From assembly GCA_964464035.1 (NCBI GenBank), contig CAYXEN010000004.1, positions 8,705-72,704 of the forward strand: a stretch of 64,000 bases of DNA, written 5' to 3'. A model generated the notes under the pieces. That model ran no database searches. It was not told the origin of the DNA and was given only the letters and a program-made list of their open reading frames with translations. Below, piece after piece: positions 1-8,276 of this stretch. Numbering within the stretch: the stretch's first letter is position 1; each line of letters opens with the position of its first letter. The position numbers and the translations under genes are program-made. Source of the DNA: CAYXEN01 sp964464035 (lineage in GTDB: Bacteria; Krumholzibacteriota; Krumholzibacteriia; WVZY01).

Positions 1-89
1 TCCCAGAGCGAGTACGCCTCTTTCGATTCCCTTCCCCCGACGCCCGGGCGCTTGAAGAAACGGTTCATCCATATGACGAGCCCCGTCAA
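1..89 (-). CDS. ABC sugar transporter permease, N-terminal fragment (cut by window edge)
   Basis: This is the first 29 codons of a gene that runs off the left edge. A GGAGG ribosome-binding site lies 5 nt before a TTG at 89-87, 18 nt after the stop of the ABC ATPase gene. An in-frame ATG at 68 is the alternative start but sits too far from that site. The visible protein is basic (NRFFKRPG) and ends in KEAYSLW, like the cytoplasmic N-terminus just before the first helix of MalF/UgpA-type permeases. The assignment rests mainly on the position directly after a MalK-type ATPase, so it is inference. Confidence 0.5.
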   Translation of the reverse strand, partial: MTGLVIWMNRFFKRPGVGGRESKEAYSLW

Positions 90-107
90 GGCAACCTCCC
101 GTTCCGA

Positions 108-1211
108 TCAGCCGGTCGCTGCAGAAAACAGGTTCCGCCCCGTAGAGGCGGAGAAACAATGAACGCGCCCGGTATCGACCGTGAAGTCGATGTCGGAACC
201 CTCTTCGAGCGGTTCTCTCCCGCCCTTGATTATCAAATCCGCCCCTCCCACGCGGACATGGAGAAGTTTCTCGGACCCGAGAGGCTCGGTGAGCATGATC
301 CTGCCCCTCAACCTGAGCGAGGACGAAGCCCGCGCGGCGATCCTCAGGTCTTCGGGCCTCAAGCCCAGAACGATCTCCCTCTCGCCGGAGTCCAGGATAC
401 GCGCATCCAACCCCGACGGAAGCTCGATCGCCGCACAGCCCTCGAGATATAACGACCTCGAACTCGGATCCACCCGGGCGGGCAAGAGATTCATCGGAGG
501 ACTCCCCAGGAAGGACGCAACGAAGGTGTCCTCCGGGTGATCATAACACCGCTGTGGAGTCCCTACCTGATGGATCCTGCCTTCCTTCATCACGATCAAC
601 AGCTCTCCGATGGTCATGGCCTCCACTTGATCGTGGGTGACGTATATCGTGGTGGTCCTCATCCTGAGATGGAGTCTCTTGATCATGTAACGCATCTCCA
701 TGCGCAGCCTTGCATCCAGGCTGGAGAGCGGCTCGTCGTAGAGATAAGCACTGGGATTCCGTATGATCGCCCTCCCCAGGGCCACTCTCTGCCTCTCCCC
801 TCCCGATAGCTGGGCCGGCTTGCGGTCGAGGAGCTTCGTGATATCGAGCAAAGAAGCCACCTCCGCGACGCGCTCCGCAATCGATTCCTTGGGTTCCTTG
901 CGCAGGATCATTCCGAACGAAAGGTTCTTCTCCACGGTCATGTGGGGATACAAGGCGTAACTCTGGAAGACCATCGCGATGTTGCGATCCCTCGGTTCAC
1001 GGCCGTCTATCCTCTCGCCGTCCATGTAGATCTCTCCCCCGGTCGGTTTCTCCAAGCCGGCGAGAAGGCGCAGGACGGTGGTCTTGCCGCATCCCGAGGG
1101 GCCGACGATCACGGCGAAGGCCGCATCGGGGATCTCGAGGTCGAGACCGTGCAGGGCTTCCACGCCGTTACTGTAAGTCTTTGATATGTTTCTAAATAGA
1201 ATCTTACCCAT
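108..1211 (-). CDS. ABC transporter ATP-binding protein, MalK/UgpC (CUT1 sugar) type
   Basis: This 367-residue ATPase would power a carbohydrate or glycerol-phosphate importer at the inner face of the membrane. It has Walker A GPSGCGKTT at residues 37-45, a Q-loop MVFQSYALYPHMTV, the signature LSGGERQRVALGRA, Walker B YLYDEPLSSLD and the H-loop YVTHDQVEAMT. After residue ~240 comes the MOP/TOBE-like regulatory domain (VASFLGSPPMNLL, VLGLRPEDL) that defines the MalK/UgpC group, and the total length is normal. I chose the ATG at 1211 (MGKILFRN) because homologues begin there; a TTG at 1280 would add 23 low-complexity residues. A permease gene begins 18 nt downstream. The substrate cannot be told from the ATPase. 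Confidence 0.88.
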   Translation of the reverse strand: MGKILFRNISKTYSNGVEALHGLDLEIPDAAFAVIVGPSGCGKTTVLRLLAGLEKPTGGEIYMDGERIDGREPRDRNIAMVFQSYALYPHMTVEKNLSFGMILRKEPKESIAERVAEVASLLDITKLLDRKPAQLSGGERQRVALGRAIIRNPSAYLYDEPLSSLDARLRMEMRYMIKRLHLRMRTTTIYVTHDQVEAMTIGELLIVMKEGRIHQVGTPQRCYDHPEDTFVASFLGSPPMNLLPARVDPSSRSLYLEGCAAIELPSGLDARILDSGEREIVLGLRPEDLRIAARASSSLRLRGRIMLTEPLGSEKLLHVRVGGADLIIKGGREPLEEGSDIDFTVDTGRVHCFSASTGRNLFSAATG

Positions 1212-1310
1212 GGTGATTCGCCGCCCGCCGGCTTGGCCGGGCCGGCCGGCTACGTTGCGGGCCGAAGCGTTCCGCTCCAAGGAGAGAGTACGAAGCGCTT
1301 GATATTATTT

Positions 1311-1338
1311 ATCATAATTATTAGATTTAGTTAACCAA
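1311..1338 (-). promoter_or_regulatory. Putative sigma-70 promoter for the ABC ATPase
   Basis: On the minus strand TTGGTT, a 16-nt spacer and TATGAT (5 of 6 to the -10 consensus) lie in the AT-rich divergent region about 100 nt before the ATG at 1211. It is read by consensus only. Confidence 0.3.
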
Positions 1339-1344
1339 AAAGCC

Positions 1345-1373
1345 TTGTCTTTCCAACGCAGTCATTCATTAAT
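1345..1373 (+). promoter_or_regulatory. Putative sigma-70 promoter for the FmdB-like gene
   Basis: TTGTCT, a 17-nt spacer and ATTAAT (each 4 of 6 to consensus) lie about 90 nt before the ATG at 1466. The pair overlaps the minus-strand promoter of the ABC gene nearby, so the two genes probably share a control region. Confidence 0.3.
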
Positions 1374-1465
1374 CCGGAGATATTCGTTCAGGCCGCATTG
1401 CCGCCTTCCCGACCGGGAAGGCGCCGGCAAACGGGCCGAGCTCGAAGCTAAAGAAAGGATCGATC

Positions 1466-1753
1466 ATGCCGACTTACGTCTACGAATGCACCAAATGCAG
1501 AAAGAGGTTCGAACTCGAACAGAAGATAACCGATCCGCCCAGGAAGAGATGCCCAAGTTGCAGGGCGAAAGTCTTCCGCGTGATCTCGGGAGGGGGAGGA
1601 ATCATACTCAAGGGCCCCGGCTTCTACGTCACCGACTACAGAAGCGAGGACTACAAGAAGAAGGAAGCGGCCGACGGAGAAAAATCCTCGTCGAGTTCCG
1701 AAACCGATGCCGTCGGCGGCGAGAAAAAGAAGAGCACGAGTGCAGGAGGGTAA
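1466..1753 (+). CDS. FmdB-family zinc-ribbon protein
   Basis: A 95-residue protein whose first ~45 residues form the FmdB/CxxC_CXXC_SSSS zinc ribbon: MPTYVYEC with cysteines at 8, 11, 29 and 32 in two CxxC pairs, followed by the glycine-rich strand RVISGGGG. The rest is a hydrophilic Lys/Ser/Glu tail of no clear fold. The family is widespread; a role in regulating amide or formamide genes was proposed from FmdB, but for most members the function is not known. The gene stands alone, divergent from the ABC ATPase and convergent with lat. AAAGGATCG precedes the ATG. Confidence 0.88.
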   Translation: MPTYVYECTKCRKRFELEQKITDPPRKRCPSCRAKVFRVISGGGGIILKGPGFYVTDYRSEDYKKKEAADGEKSSSSSETDAVGGEKKKSTSAGG

Positions 1754-1794
1754 ACGGCTCCAAGCCGACCCTCCCGCACAGGATACACGATGGA

Positions 1795-3141
1795 TCAGCC
1801 GACGGTTTCCTTGATCGCCTTCCTGATCAGGCCGATTCCCTCGTCGGCCTCCTCTTTCCTGAGATTGAGCGGCGGACGGAAGCGGATGCTTCGCTTGCCG
1901 CAACCCGCAACGATTATCCCGTTCGCAAAGGTCCGCTTCAGCAACCTGCCCCGCGTGTCCGCGTCGGGAAGATCGAAGGCGATCATGAGCCCCTTGCCGC
2001 GGATGTTGCTCAATACGTCCGGGAACTCGGCCCTTATCTTCTCCAGTTCACCGAGTATGTGAGCCCCGACCTCCCGGGCGTTTTCCACGAGGTTTTCCGA
2101 GGAGATTATCTTCAGGTACTGCGTGGCCCTCACCATGTCGACGAGGTTGCCTCCCCACGTCGAGTTGATGCGGCTGGACACCTTGAACACGCTGTCCACT
2201 TCGTTCAACTTGTCTGAAGCCATGATGCCGCAGACCTGCATCTTCTTTCCGAAAGAAATGATGTCGGGAACGACGCCCGCATGTTCGTACGCCCAGAACT
2301 TGCCCGTCATTCCCACGCCGCTTTGAACCTCGTCGCATATGAACAAAATATCGTTCTTCTCCGTGACCTCGCGGAGATAGCGCATGAACTCGGGCCGGAA
2401 GTGGTTGTCACCGCCCTCCCCTTGGATCGGCTCGATTATCAGGGCGGCGATATCATCGCCGTACTTGTCGATCGCTTCCTCGATTTCCTTCTTGGCTCGA
2501 GCTTCCGCTTCCAGGACGGCGTCGAGGTTGTCGTCGAGCGGGAAGATCATCTTGGGATTCGTTATGCGAGGCCAGTCGAACTTTGGAAAGTAGTCCGTCT
2601 TCACGGGATCGGTATTCGTGAGCGAGAGCGTGTAGCCGCTCCGCCCGTGAAACGCCTCCCTGAAATGTATGACTTTCGTCCCCGTCTCCTTCTTCGCGCC
2701 TGCATTGAAATTCTTTCTGACTTTCCAGTCGAAGGCGGCTTTCAAGGCGTTCTCCACGGCGAGGGCGCCGCCGCTTATGAGGAACAAATTGGGGAGTTCA
2801 CTCGGCATGGCGTATTTCTCGGCCGCTTCAACGAATTCCGCCATGAAGACGGAATAGAAGTCCGAGTTGGATGGTTTGTTGACGGCCGCGAGCGTGAGCT
2901 TGTCGCGGACGTCGCTCTCGAGCATCGCCGGGTGGTTGAAGCCGAGCGGCGCCGAGGCGAAGAAAGTGAAGAAATCCAGGTACGTCTTGCCCGTAGCGGC
3001 GTCCATCAACCTGCATCCCTTGCTGTTCTCCAGGTCGACCACGATGGGAAAACCGTCCACCAGCATGTGCTTGCCTATGGTATCCAGCACGCGGTCGAGG
3101 GCGATTCCTGATTCAGTCGTTCCCTTGGTTGTCTCCTTCAT
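1795..3141 (-). CDS. lat: L-lysine 6-transaminase (lysine epsilon-aminotransferase)
   Basis: A class III PLP-dependent aminotransferase of 448 residues that moves the epsilon-amino group of lysine to 2-oxoglutarate, giving 2-aminoadipate semialdehyde (piperideine-6-carboxylate) and glutamate. Lat signatures along the protein are MLVDGFPIVVDL, FTFFASAPLGFNHP, NKPSNSDFYSV, GGALAVENALKAAFDWK, AFHGRSGYTLSLTNT, EPIQGEGGDNHFRPEF, the cofactor Asp in CDEVQSGVG, the Schiff-base Lys in SFGKKMQVCG, and RFRPPL. This run of motifs matches actinobacterial Lat rather than ornithine or GABA transaminases. I chose the ATG at 3141 because AAGGAG lies 5 nt before it; a GTG two codons upstream is possible. No lysine-pathway partner is adjacent. 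Confidence 0.93.
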   Translation of the reverse strand: MKETTKGTTESGIALDRVLDTIGKHMLVDGFPIVVDLENSKGCRLMDAATGKTYLDFFTFFASAPLGFNHPAMLESDVRDKLTLAAVNKPSNSDFYSVFMAEFVEAAEKYAMPSELPNLFLISGGALAVENALKAAFDWKVRKNFNAGAKKETGTKVIHFREAFHGRSGYTLSLTNTDPVKTDYFPKFDWPRITNPKMIFPLDDNLDAVLEAEARAKKEIEEAIDKYGDDIAALIIEPIQGEGGDNHFRPEFMRYLREVTEKNDILFICDEVQSGVGMTGKFWAYEHAGVVPDIISFGKKMQVCGIMASDKLNEVDSVFKVSSRINSTWGGNLVDMVRATQYLKIISSENLVENAREVGAHILGELEKIRAEFPDVLSNIRGKGLMIAFDLPDADTRGRLLKRTFANGIIVAGCGKRSIRFRPPLNLRKEEADEGIGLIRKAIKETVG

Positions 3142-3182
3142 AAACACTCCTTGATCTATGCATTCGAAAGCACGGCATGAGG

Positions 3183-3226
3183 CCTTGACATCCCAAGACT
3201 ATGGGCTGAAAAGGGCCTTGTCAAGG
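3183..3226 (-). promoter_or_regulatory. lat promoter inside an 8-bp inverted repeat
   Basis: On the minus strand a perfect TTGACA (3219-3224), a 17-nt spacer and TAGTCT (3196-3201) form a sigma-70-like promoter about 50 nt before lat. The -35 box is part of CCTTGACA, whose exact inverted copy lies at 3183-3190, just past the expected transcription start. The two arms flank the core promoter like an operator pair. A regulator is inferred, not seen. Confidence 0.5.
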
Positions 3227-3250
3227 CAGTTCGCCGTCTCCCTCCATTAG

Positions 3251-3274
3251 ACAGGGCCCCCTCGGGGGCCCTGT
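3251..3274 (-). terminator. GC-rich hairpin, probable terminator of the small secreted-protein gene
   Basis: Perfect 11-bp arms (ACAGGGCCCCC and its complement) with a 2-nt loop lie 77 nt after the stop of the gene at 3351-3752 and before the lat promoter. There is no T-tract on either side, so factor-independent termination is uncertain. Confidence 0.5.
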
Positions 3275-3350
3275 TCCCATTCCTCAGAATTGCTTCCGCC
3301 TGTCGTCTGCGTAACTGTTCACGGCGGAAGGATGCATCCCTGTTCGGCCG

Positions 3351-3752
3351 TCAATCTATGTGACCCGGCTCGGCGCCGAAACGCCTCTCGGAAACAAGGT
3401 TGCCTTCGGCGTCGAAGGTCAGTTCGAGCCCCAGCGAATAGTACCGCCAGCGCTCGGTTTCCTTGCCCATGTCGAGAAAACGCAGCCGGTGGGGCGTATA
3501 GCCGTAGTTCCGATAGGCTTCGAGCTTGTCACCCCTGAGGTTGTCCTTGAGACTGAAGCGCCTCACGTACTTACGCCCTTTCTTGCCGCGGGCATGAATG
3601 GGATAGGCGGCGAGACTGTTGGGCCTGATCACTCGTTTGATTTGGCGCGGGTAGAGATAACTGCTCTTCTTGTTGGAGCTTGCGCTCTCGAAGCCGAATG
3701 CGCCGGAGCAGAGGATCGCCAGGACGCTCCCGGCCAGAAGTATCGATTTCAT
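3351..3752 (-). CDS. Small secreted protein of unknown function
   Basis: I do not recognise this 133-residue protein. It starts with a clear signal peptide (MKSILLAGSVLAILCSGAFG) with a likely cleavage after AFG. The mature part is basic and rich in Tyr and Arg (KKSSYLYPRQIKR, GYTPHRLRFLDMGKETERWRYYSLGLELTFD). The phrase on growing distant from the start, 'YxxxGYTPHRLRF...G..TERWRYY..G.ELTFD', suggests a single compact domain that ends in beta strands. I chose the ATG at 3752 because GGAAGGTGAAGG stands before it and the signal peptide begins there; the frame is open another 61 codons upstream but without protein-like sequence. Confidence 0.65.
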   Translation of the reverse strand: MKSILLAGSVLAILCSGAFGFESASSNKKSSYLYPRQIKRVIRPNSLAAYPIHARGKKGRKYVRRFSLKDNLRGDKLEAYRNYGYTPHRLRFLDMGKETERWRYYSLGLELTFDAEGNLVSERRFGAEPGHID

Positions 3753-3968
3753 TGCCTTCACCTTCCTCGAGTTGCGTAGCATGGTTGCACGGTGTTCGGC
3801 TGTGTATGGGACCGTTCCTCGTTGTTCCTTATTATACCATGAAAGGGAGAGTGACGGCAAGATATTACCGCTGCAGAAAGAATAACGACAGGAACCAAGC
3901 GAACGGCCGGGATGACAGCGGTTGAAGAGGTACATTCGTTATAACCACCGGTGCCCGGGGAAGGGACG

Positions 3969-6029
3969 CTAGTCCACGTAGCCCAGCGAACGGAGCCTCT
4001 TGAGCTCCTCCTCCGACGGGGCCCCGAAGTCCTCTTTCTCTTCGCGGCGGTCGCCGTATCGGTTCCAGTAGGCGTCCATGCGCTCTTGGAGGAGCAACCC
4101 GAGGGAATCGATCGTCGTCGGGGTCTCGACGTCGAAGTCCTCGTCTTCGAAGCGAAACAGTTGAAAGCCGTTCTCGGACGGCCCCATCGCTTTGTACGGC
4201 CCTTCGATGAGCGACACCCACGCGCGGTTGTACATCTGTCCCCACATGCTTATCTGGTACCTGGAAGGATAACGTTCGGAGAGGATTCCGAAATCATCGG
4301 GCTCGAGACTCCCGCCCGAGACCGTCCGCCCTCCGCGCGATGCCGCTATGATGAAGTCATAGAGGTTCCTGAGGCTCACGGGCCTGCGCACGACACCCGG
4401 CTCTATACCTGCACCCCTAATGAACAGGGGGACATGGATCAATCTCTGGGCGAGCCCGTACTCGTGCCCCACTCTTCCCTCCTCCCCCAACTCCTCTCCG
4501 TGATCCGAGGTGACGATGACGATCGCCCCCTCGCCGAACCTTCGTTCTATCCAGCCGAACAGCCTCGCCAGCGCCTGGTCCATTCCCCTCAGTTCGCCGT
4601 CGTACAGGGCGTTCATCACCTCGCTCTTGTCTTCCGGCAGTGACTTCCAGAGGCGGGTCAGTTCCCGGTGGGATCTATACCGGCTGAATATGTGCCGCGG
4701 GGAGAGGCCGAGAGCTCGAAGCGCTCCCTCGGGAGGATTGTAGGGGGAGTGGGCGTCCATCAGGTTTACGAACAGGAAGAGAGGTCGGCTTTCGGGAACG
4801 GACCTCATCGTGATGTTCACCAAGTCCGACGCCTGGACGTACGGCATCCTCCATGACAGGCGCTCGCTTATCCTTTGCAGCAACGGAGAGAAATGATCCA
4901 CGCAGGCGCCGATCGACGAGCTTCTCCAATAGATCCTTCTTGGATCGAGAACCGTATCGAATCCTTTCATGCCCAGCGGAATCGCGTAGTGATTGCTCAC
5001 GACCGCCCGGCATGTATATCCCTCGCGCCCCAGAACCTCGGGAAGCCACTCGATCCCATCGCGGGCCGGCGTGTAGAAAGCCCTCGAGCGCGAAGCGTAA
5101 TGGATGCCATGAAGGGAAACGGGGAGTCCTGAAAAGATCGAAGCGTGCGCCGGCGTGGTCCAACCCGCCGGAGAAACGGCGCGTTCGAAGACCAGAGCCT
5201 TCCCTGCCCACTCTTCCAGGGCCGGCATGGTGTTCCTCGGGTAACCGTATCTCTTGAGATGATCGGCCCTGACCGTATCCAGCACGATCAGTATGATATC
5301 CGGCCTGTCGCTCCGATCACGTGAACCTCCTTCCGCGACCCTGCCGTAGCCCCCGGTTACTATGCTCGTGTAGACGGCGACGCCGCACGCCGCTCCCACG
5401 GGAAGCCACTTGAGAATACGTCGAAGCAGAGACACTCGGGAAAGCATCATCGCCCAGGCGACCAGAGTCACCGCTCCGGCGATGAAATTGAAAGTCGTTC
5501 TCCCTCCCTGGTGGTGCAGCAACTGAGAAAAGCCGATATCGAAAAAACCGAAGACCAGCATTGGATAAACGCCTTGAAGCAGGGTATCGATGGACGTTGG
5601 ATTCCGTTTCCGGGCGCCGGCATGGATCCTCAAGACGACCCACCAAGCGGCACCGGCTGCGGCGGCGATGACTATGGATGCCTTGATCCTCGGCCCGGAA
5701 AACTGCCAGGCCACCCTCGTGCCAACCAGCACCATGAGTGCGAAGAGCGTCGCCGCCTGCAGGAGTCGCGTCTCATCGGTGATGCTCCTTGCGGCGAACA
5801 TCTTGCCGACGACGATACCTCCCACCGAGCCCAGCAGGACCACGGCCAAGGCCGCCTGGGTCTCGGCCAGTCCCAAGCTCAAGAAATCCAGGGCTCGTCC
5901 CTGCACTCCGTGCCCGAGAAGTATCTCTTGCAGAAGTTCGAGATTCACGATCACGTCCGCGGTCCAGAGGGCGAGGACGGAAATCGCAAAGCTCCCAGCC
6001 AGGCACCTGATCACATATTTGCCTTTCAT
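3969..6029 (-). CDS. Membrane-anchored sulfatase-fold hydrolase/transferase
   Basis: About 686 residues: six to seven membrane segments in the first ~240, then an extracytoplasmic alkaline-phosphatase-superfamily (Sulfatase, PF00884-type) domain. Metal-site landmarks are DIILIVLDTVRADHL at its start, WTTPAHASIFSG at the nucleophile, and VTSDHGEELGEEGRVGHEYG near the end. The nucleophile position holds Thr and the C/S-x-P-x-R formylglycine motif is absent, so it should act like phosphoglycerol- or phosphoethanolamine-transferase relatives rather than as a true sulfatase. I chose the ATG at 6029, which has GGAGAAGGG upstream; the ATG at 6068 has none. The likely role is surface glycan or lipid decoration, which is inference. 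Confidence 0.75.
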   Translation of the reverse strand: MKGKYVIRCLAGSFAISVLALWTADVIVNLELLQEILLGHGVQGRALDFLSLGLAETQAALAVVLLGSVGGIVVGKMFAARSITDETRLLQAATLFALMVLVGTRVAWQFSGPRIKASIVIAAAAGAAWWVVLRIHAGARKRNPTSIDTLLQGVYPMLVFGFFDIGFSQLLHHQGGRTTFNFIAGAVTLVAWAMMLSRVSLLRRILKWLPVGAACGVAVYTSIVTGGYGRVAEGGSRDRSDRPDIILIVLDTVRADHLKRYGYPRNTMPALEEWAGKALVFERAVSPAGWTTPAHASIFSGLPVSLHGIHYASRSRAFYTPARDGIEWLPEVLGREGYTCRAVVSNHYAIPLGMKGFDTVLDPRRIYWRSSSIGACVDHFSPLLQRISERLSWRMPYVQASDLVNITMRSVPESRPLFLFVNLMDAHSPYNPPEGALRALGLSPRHIFSRYRSHRELTRLWKSLPEDKSEVMNALYDGELRGMDQALARLFGWIERRFGEGAIVIVTSDHGEELGEEGRVGHEYGLAQRLIHVPLFIRGAGIEPGVVRRPVSLRNLYDFIIAASRGGRTVSGGSLEPDDFGILSERYPSRYQISMWGQMYNRAWVSLIEGPYKAMGPSENGFQLFRFEDEDFDVETPTTIDSLGLLLQERMDAYWNRYGDRREEKEDFGAPSEEELKRLRSLGYVD

Positions 6030-6410
6030 GATGCCAAGACCCTTCTCCGGAAGTGATCGGGGGTACATCGGAACTTAAGGCGAGAGCGATTCAAAATGAT
6101 AATGTATGCGCCGCATATCGTCAAACTTCTACCCATGCCGATCCATGCCGCCGTTTCGCGCCGCGATCCCGGCATGAACAATCAGACGATCCAGCCCGTC
6201 GCCGCCGGAGCCCGGGAGCCGGCTGATTTCCCGAGCCCCCGCGTACACATTGGCTCCCATCTTGCAACTCTTGCGAACGTATCGAATAATCGGCCGATTG
6301 TGCTAAATTACCCGACAGAATCGGCGACAATGACAATAAAGAGAGCAATAACCCGCCAGCCCCGTGGGGGGCACGAAGCCCGGCTGATAGACTGCGGAAG
6401 AGGAACATAA
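6030..6410. other. Intergenic region between divergent genes
   Basis: These 381 nt separate the sulfatase-fold gene and the GspE/PilB gene. Short open frames exist on both strands but have no recognisable protein sequence. The region turns AT-rich around 6270-6330, where a promoter-like pair lies, and ends in a GC-rich leader (6350-6400) that can fold into a small hairpin. Confidence 0.6.
6262..6290 (+). promoter_or_regulatory. Putative sigma-70 promoter for the GspE/PilB gene
   Basis: TTGCAA, a 17-nt spacer and AATAAT (5 of 6) lie about 120 nt before the ATG at 6411. This would leave a leader of roughly 110 nt. Confidence 0.4.
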
Positions 6411-8204
6411 ATGCAAGAGACGCAAGACCATCCTTTTTCCATCGACGTGGTCGTCGACGGACTCGCTCGAGCCGGCTTGCTCGACGAGCGTCAGAGGGCC
6501 CAGGTCGTCGCGGCGGCGGCCAAGACCGCGAGCAAGCTCAGGAACAAGTTCAAGGGCGCAGGGACGGAGCAACCTTACGTATCACCGCTCGAGGTGGTGG
6601 CCGCCTTCGGGTTCCCGAGCAGGAATCCCAGGTACAAGACCATGGACGAGCCCGAGGTCTTCGAAGGCTACGCGCGGGCGGCCAGGATACCCTTCACCCG
6701 CATAGATCCCCTCAAGCTCGACGCCAAGTCCGTCTGCAACATCGTCTCGAAGCCCTTCGCCCGCAAGAACCTCCTGGTCCCCATCAAGCTCGACGGCGGC
6801 GTATTGACCGTGGCCATGGTGAATCCTTTCGACAAGGAAGCGATCCAGAGCCTCGAAGACGTCACCGGTTACACCGTGAGGCCGGTCCTCGCGTTGCGGA
6901 GCGAGATACTGAAAACGATAAACGAGATCTTCGCCTTCGAGCACAGCTTGCTCAAAGCCGAGAGATCGAAATCCGAATCCCATAATCTCGGTAACTTCGA
7001 GCAGCTCGTGGACATGGTCGATGAAAAGGAGATCGATGCATCGGACCACCACGTGATAAAGGCCGTGGATCTCCTGTTGCAATACGCATACGAGCAAATG
7101 GCCAGCGACATCCACATCGAGCCCAAGAGGGACAAAGCCGTCGTCAGGCTGAGAATCGACGGGAGGTTGCAGAATACGCATACGATACCCAAGAAGGTGT
7201 TCCCGTCTTTTTGCTCCCGGATCAAGATAATGGCCGGCCTCGACATCGCCGAGAAGCGGAGGCCGCAGGACGGCAGGATAAAGACCAGGCACGGAGACAG
7301 TGAGATCGAACTTCGCATATCCACCGTGCCGGTCGCCTTCGGAGAGAAGATAGTCATAAGGATATTCGATCCGAGCATATTGATGCAGGATCTCTCGACG
7401 CTCGGTTTCTTTCCGGAGCAACTGGATAGCTTCAAACGGTTGATCAAGCATCCCTACGGGATAATCCTGGTGACGGGGCCGACAGGAAGCGGAAAAACCA
7501 CGACATTGTATTCCGCGTTGAGACACCTGGCCCACCCCGAGGTCAATATCACTACGATCGAGGATCCCATAGAGATGGTCTACGAACCGTTCAACCAGAT
7601 CGCCGTTCAGCCCCAGATCAACCTCAACTTCACGACCGCGCTGCGCCATGTCCTGCGCCAGGACCCCGACATAATAATGATCGGGGAGGTTCGCGACACC
7701 GAGACGGCCGAGTACGCCGTGCAGGCCGCTCTCACCGGGCACCTGGTCTTGACCACGCTCCACACGAACAACGCCGCTTCCGCGATAACGCGCCTCCGCG
7801 ACTTGAACATCGAATCGTACCTCATAGCCTCGACCCTCCTCGGCGTGATAGCCCAGAGGCTGGTGCGCAAAGTCTGCCCCATGTGCTACGAGGATTCGCA
7901 AATGAAGCCCGAGCAGGCCGCCCTGCTGGGTGTGGACGAAGGTGAAATCATGGTGGTGCGCAGGGGGACCGGTTGCCAGCAGTGCAGGAACACCGGCTAC
8001 AAGGGAAGGACCGGTGTGTTCGAGGTGCTCGAAGTCAACGAGAAGATGAGAACACTGATCAAGGAAGATTCGGACGAAAGGGCGATCGCGCTGGCCGCGA
8101 GGGAGATGGGCTCGGAGGCCCTCCTGCCCATGGCGCTGAAAAAGCTGGGAACGGGAGTTACGTCCGTGGAAGAAGTGCTGCGCGTAATCCCCCTTGTGAA
8201 ATAA
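6411..8204 (+). CDS. Type II secretion / type IV pilus assembly ATPase (GspE/PilB family)
   Basis: A 597-residue hexameric secretion ATPase that drives pilin or pseudopilin assembly from the cytoplasmic side. After ~60 variable residues comes an MshEN/T2SSE_N domain (~65-180), then the ATPase core: Walker A GPTGSGKTT at 356-364, the Asp box TTIEDPIE, Walker B DPDIIMIGEVRDTETA and the His box TGHLVLTTLHTNNA. Two CxxC pairs at 489/492 and 522/525 form the zinc site found in GspE and PilB but not in PilT, so this is an extension-type motor. No other pilus or secretion gene is adjacent, so PilB and GspE cannot be separated here. GAGG lies 9 nt before the ATG. Confidence 0.92.
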   Translation: MQETQDHPFSIDVVVDGLARAGLLDERQRAQVVAAAAKTASKLRNKFKGAGTEQPYVSPLEVVAAFGFPSRNPRYKTMDEPEVFEGYARAARIPFTRIDPLKLDAKSVCNIVSKPFARKNLLVPIKLDGGVLTVAMVNPFDKEAIQSLEDVTGYTVRPVLALRSEILKTINEIFAFEHSLLKAERSKSESHNLGNFEQLVDMVDEKEIDASDHHVIKAVDLLLQYAYEQMASDIHIEPKRDKAVVRLRIDGRLQNTHTIPKKVFPSFCSRIKIMAGLDIAEKRRPQDGRIKTRHGDSEIELRISTVPVAFGEKIVIRIFDPSILMQDLSTLGFFPEQLDSFKRLIKHPYGIILVTGPTGSGKTTTLYSALRHLAHPEVNITTIEDPIEMVYEPFNQIAVQPQINLNFTTALRHVLRQDPDIIMIGEVRDTETAEYAVQAALTGHLVLTTLHTNNAASAITRLRDLNIESYLIASTLLGVIAQRLVRKVCPMCYEDSQMKPEQAALLGVDEGEIMVVRRGTGCQQCRNTGYKGRTGVFEVLEVNEKMRTLIKEDSDERAIALAAREMGSEALLPMALKKLGTGVTSVEEVLRVIPLVK

Positions 8205-8212
8205 AATTACAG

Positions 8213-8231
8213 CCGCCGGGCCCTGCGGCGG
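8213..8231. repeat. Small GC hairpin between convergent genes
   Basis: CCGCCG and CGGCGG with a 7-nt loop lie 9 nt after the GspE/PilB stop and before the convergent lipoprotein gene. There is no T-tract, so it may only help transcripts to end. Confidence 0.35.
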
Positions 8232-8276
8232 GGGAAATCACGTCACTTAAACCGGCCCTGCGAGGATCCTCCGGCC

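Noticed and set aside
1345..2217. A 290-codon plus-strand frame over fmdB and the end of lat
   Set aside because: It runs out of phase through FmdB and antisense to Lat; its sequence is not protein-like.
6320..6410. Possible c-di-GMP-I (GEMM) riboswitch before the GspE/PilB gene
   Set aside because: The pieces GCAATAACC and ACGAAGCC recall GEMM, but the GAAA tetraloop and its receptor are not seen. A covariance-model search against RF01051 would decide; a significant hit would reverse this.
6096..6410. A 104-codon frame directly before the GspE/PilB gene
   Set aside because: It has no recognisable domain, no ribosome-binding site, and holds the probable promoter.
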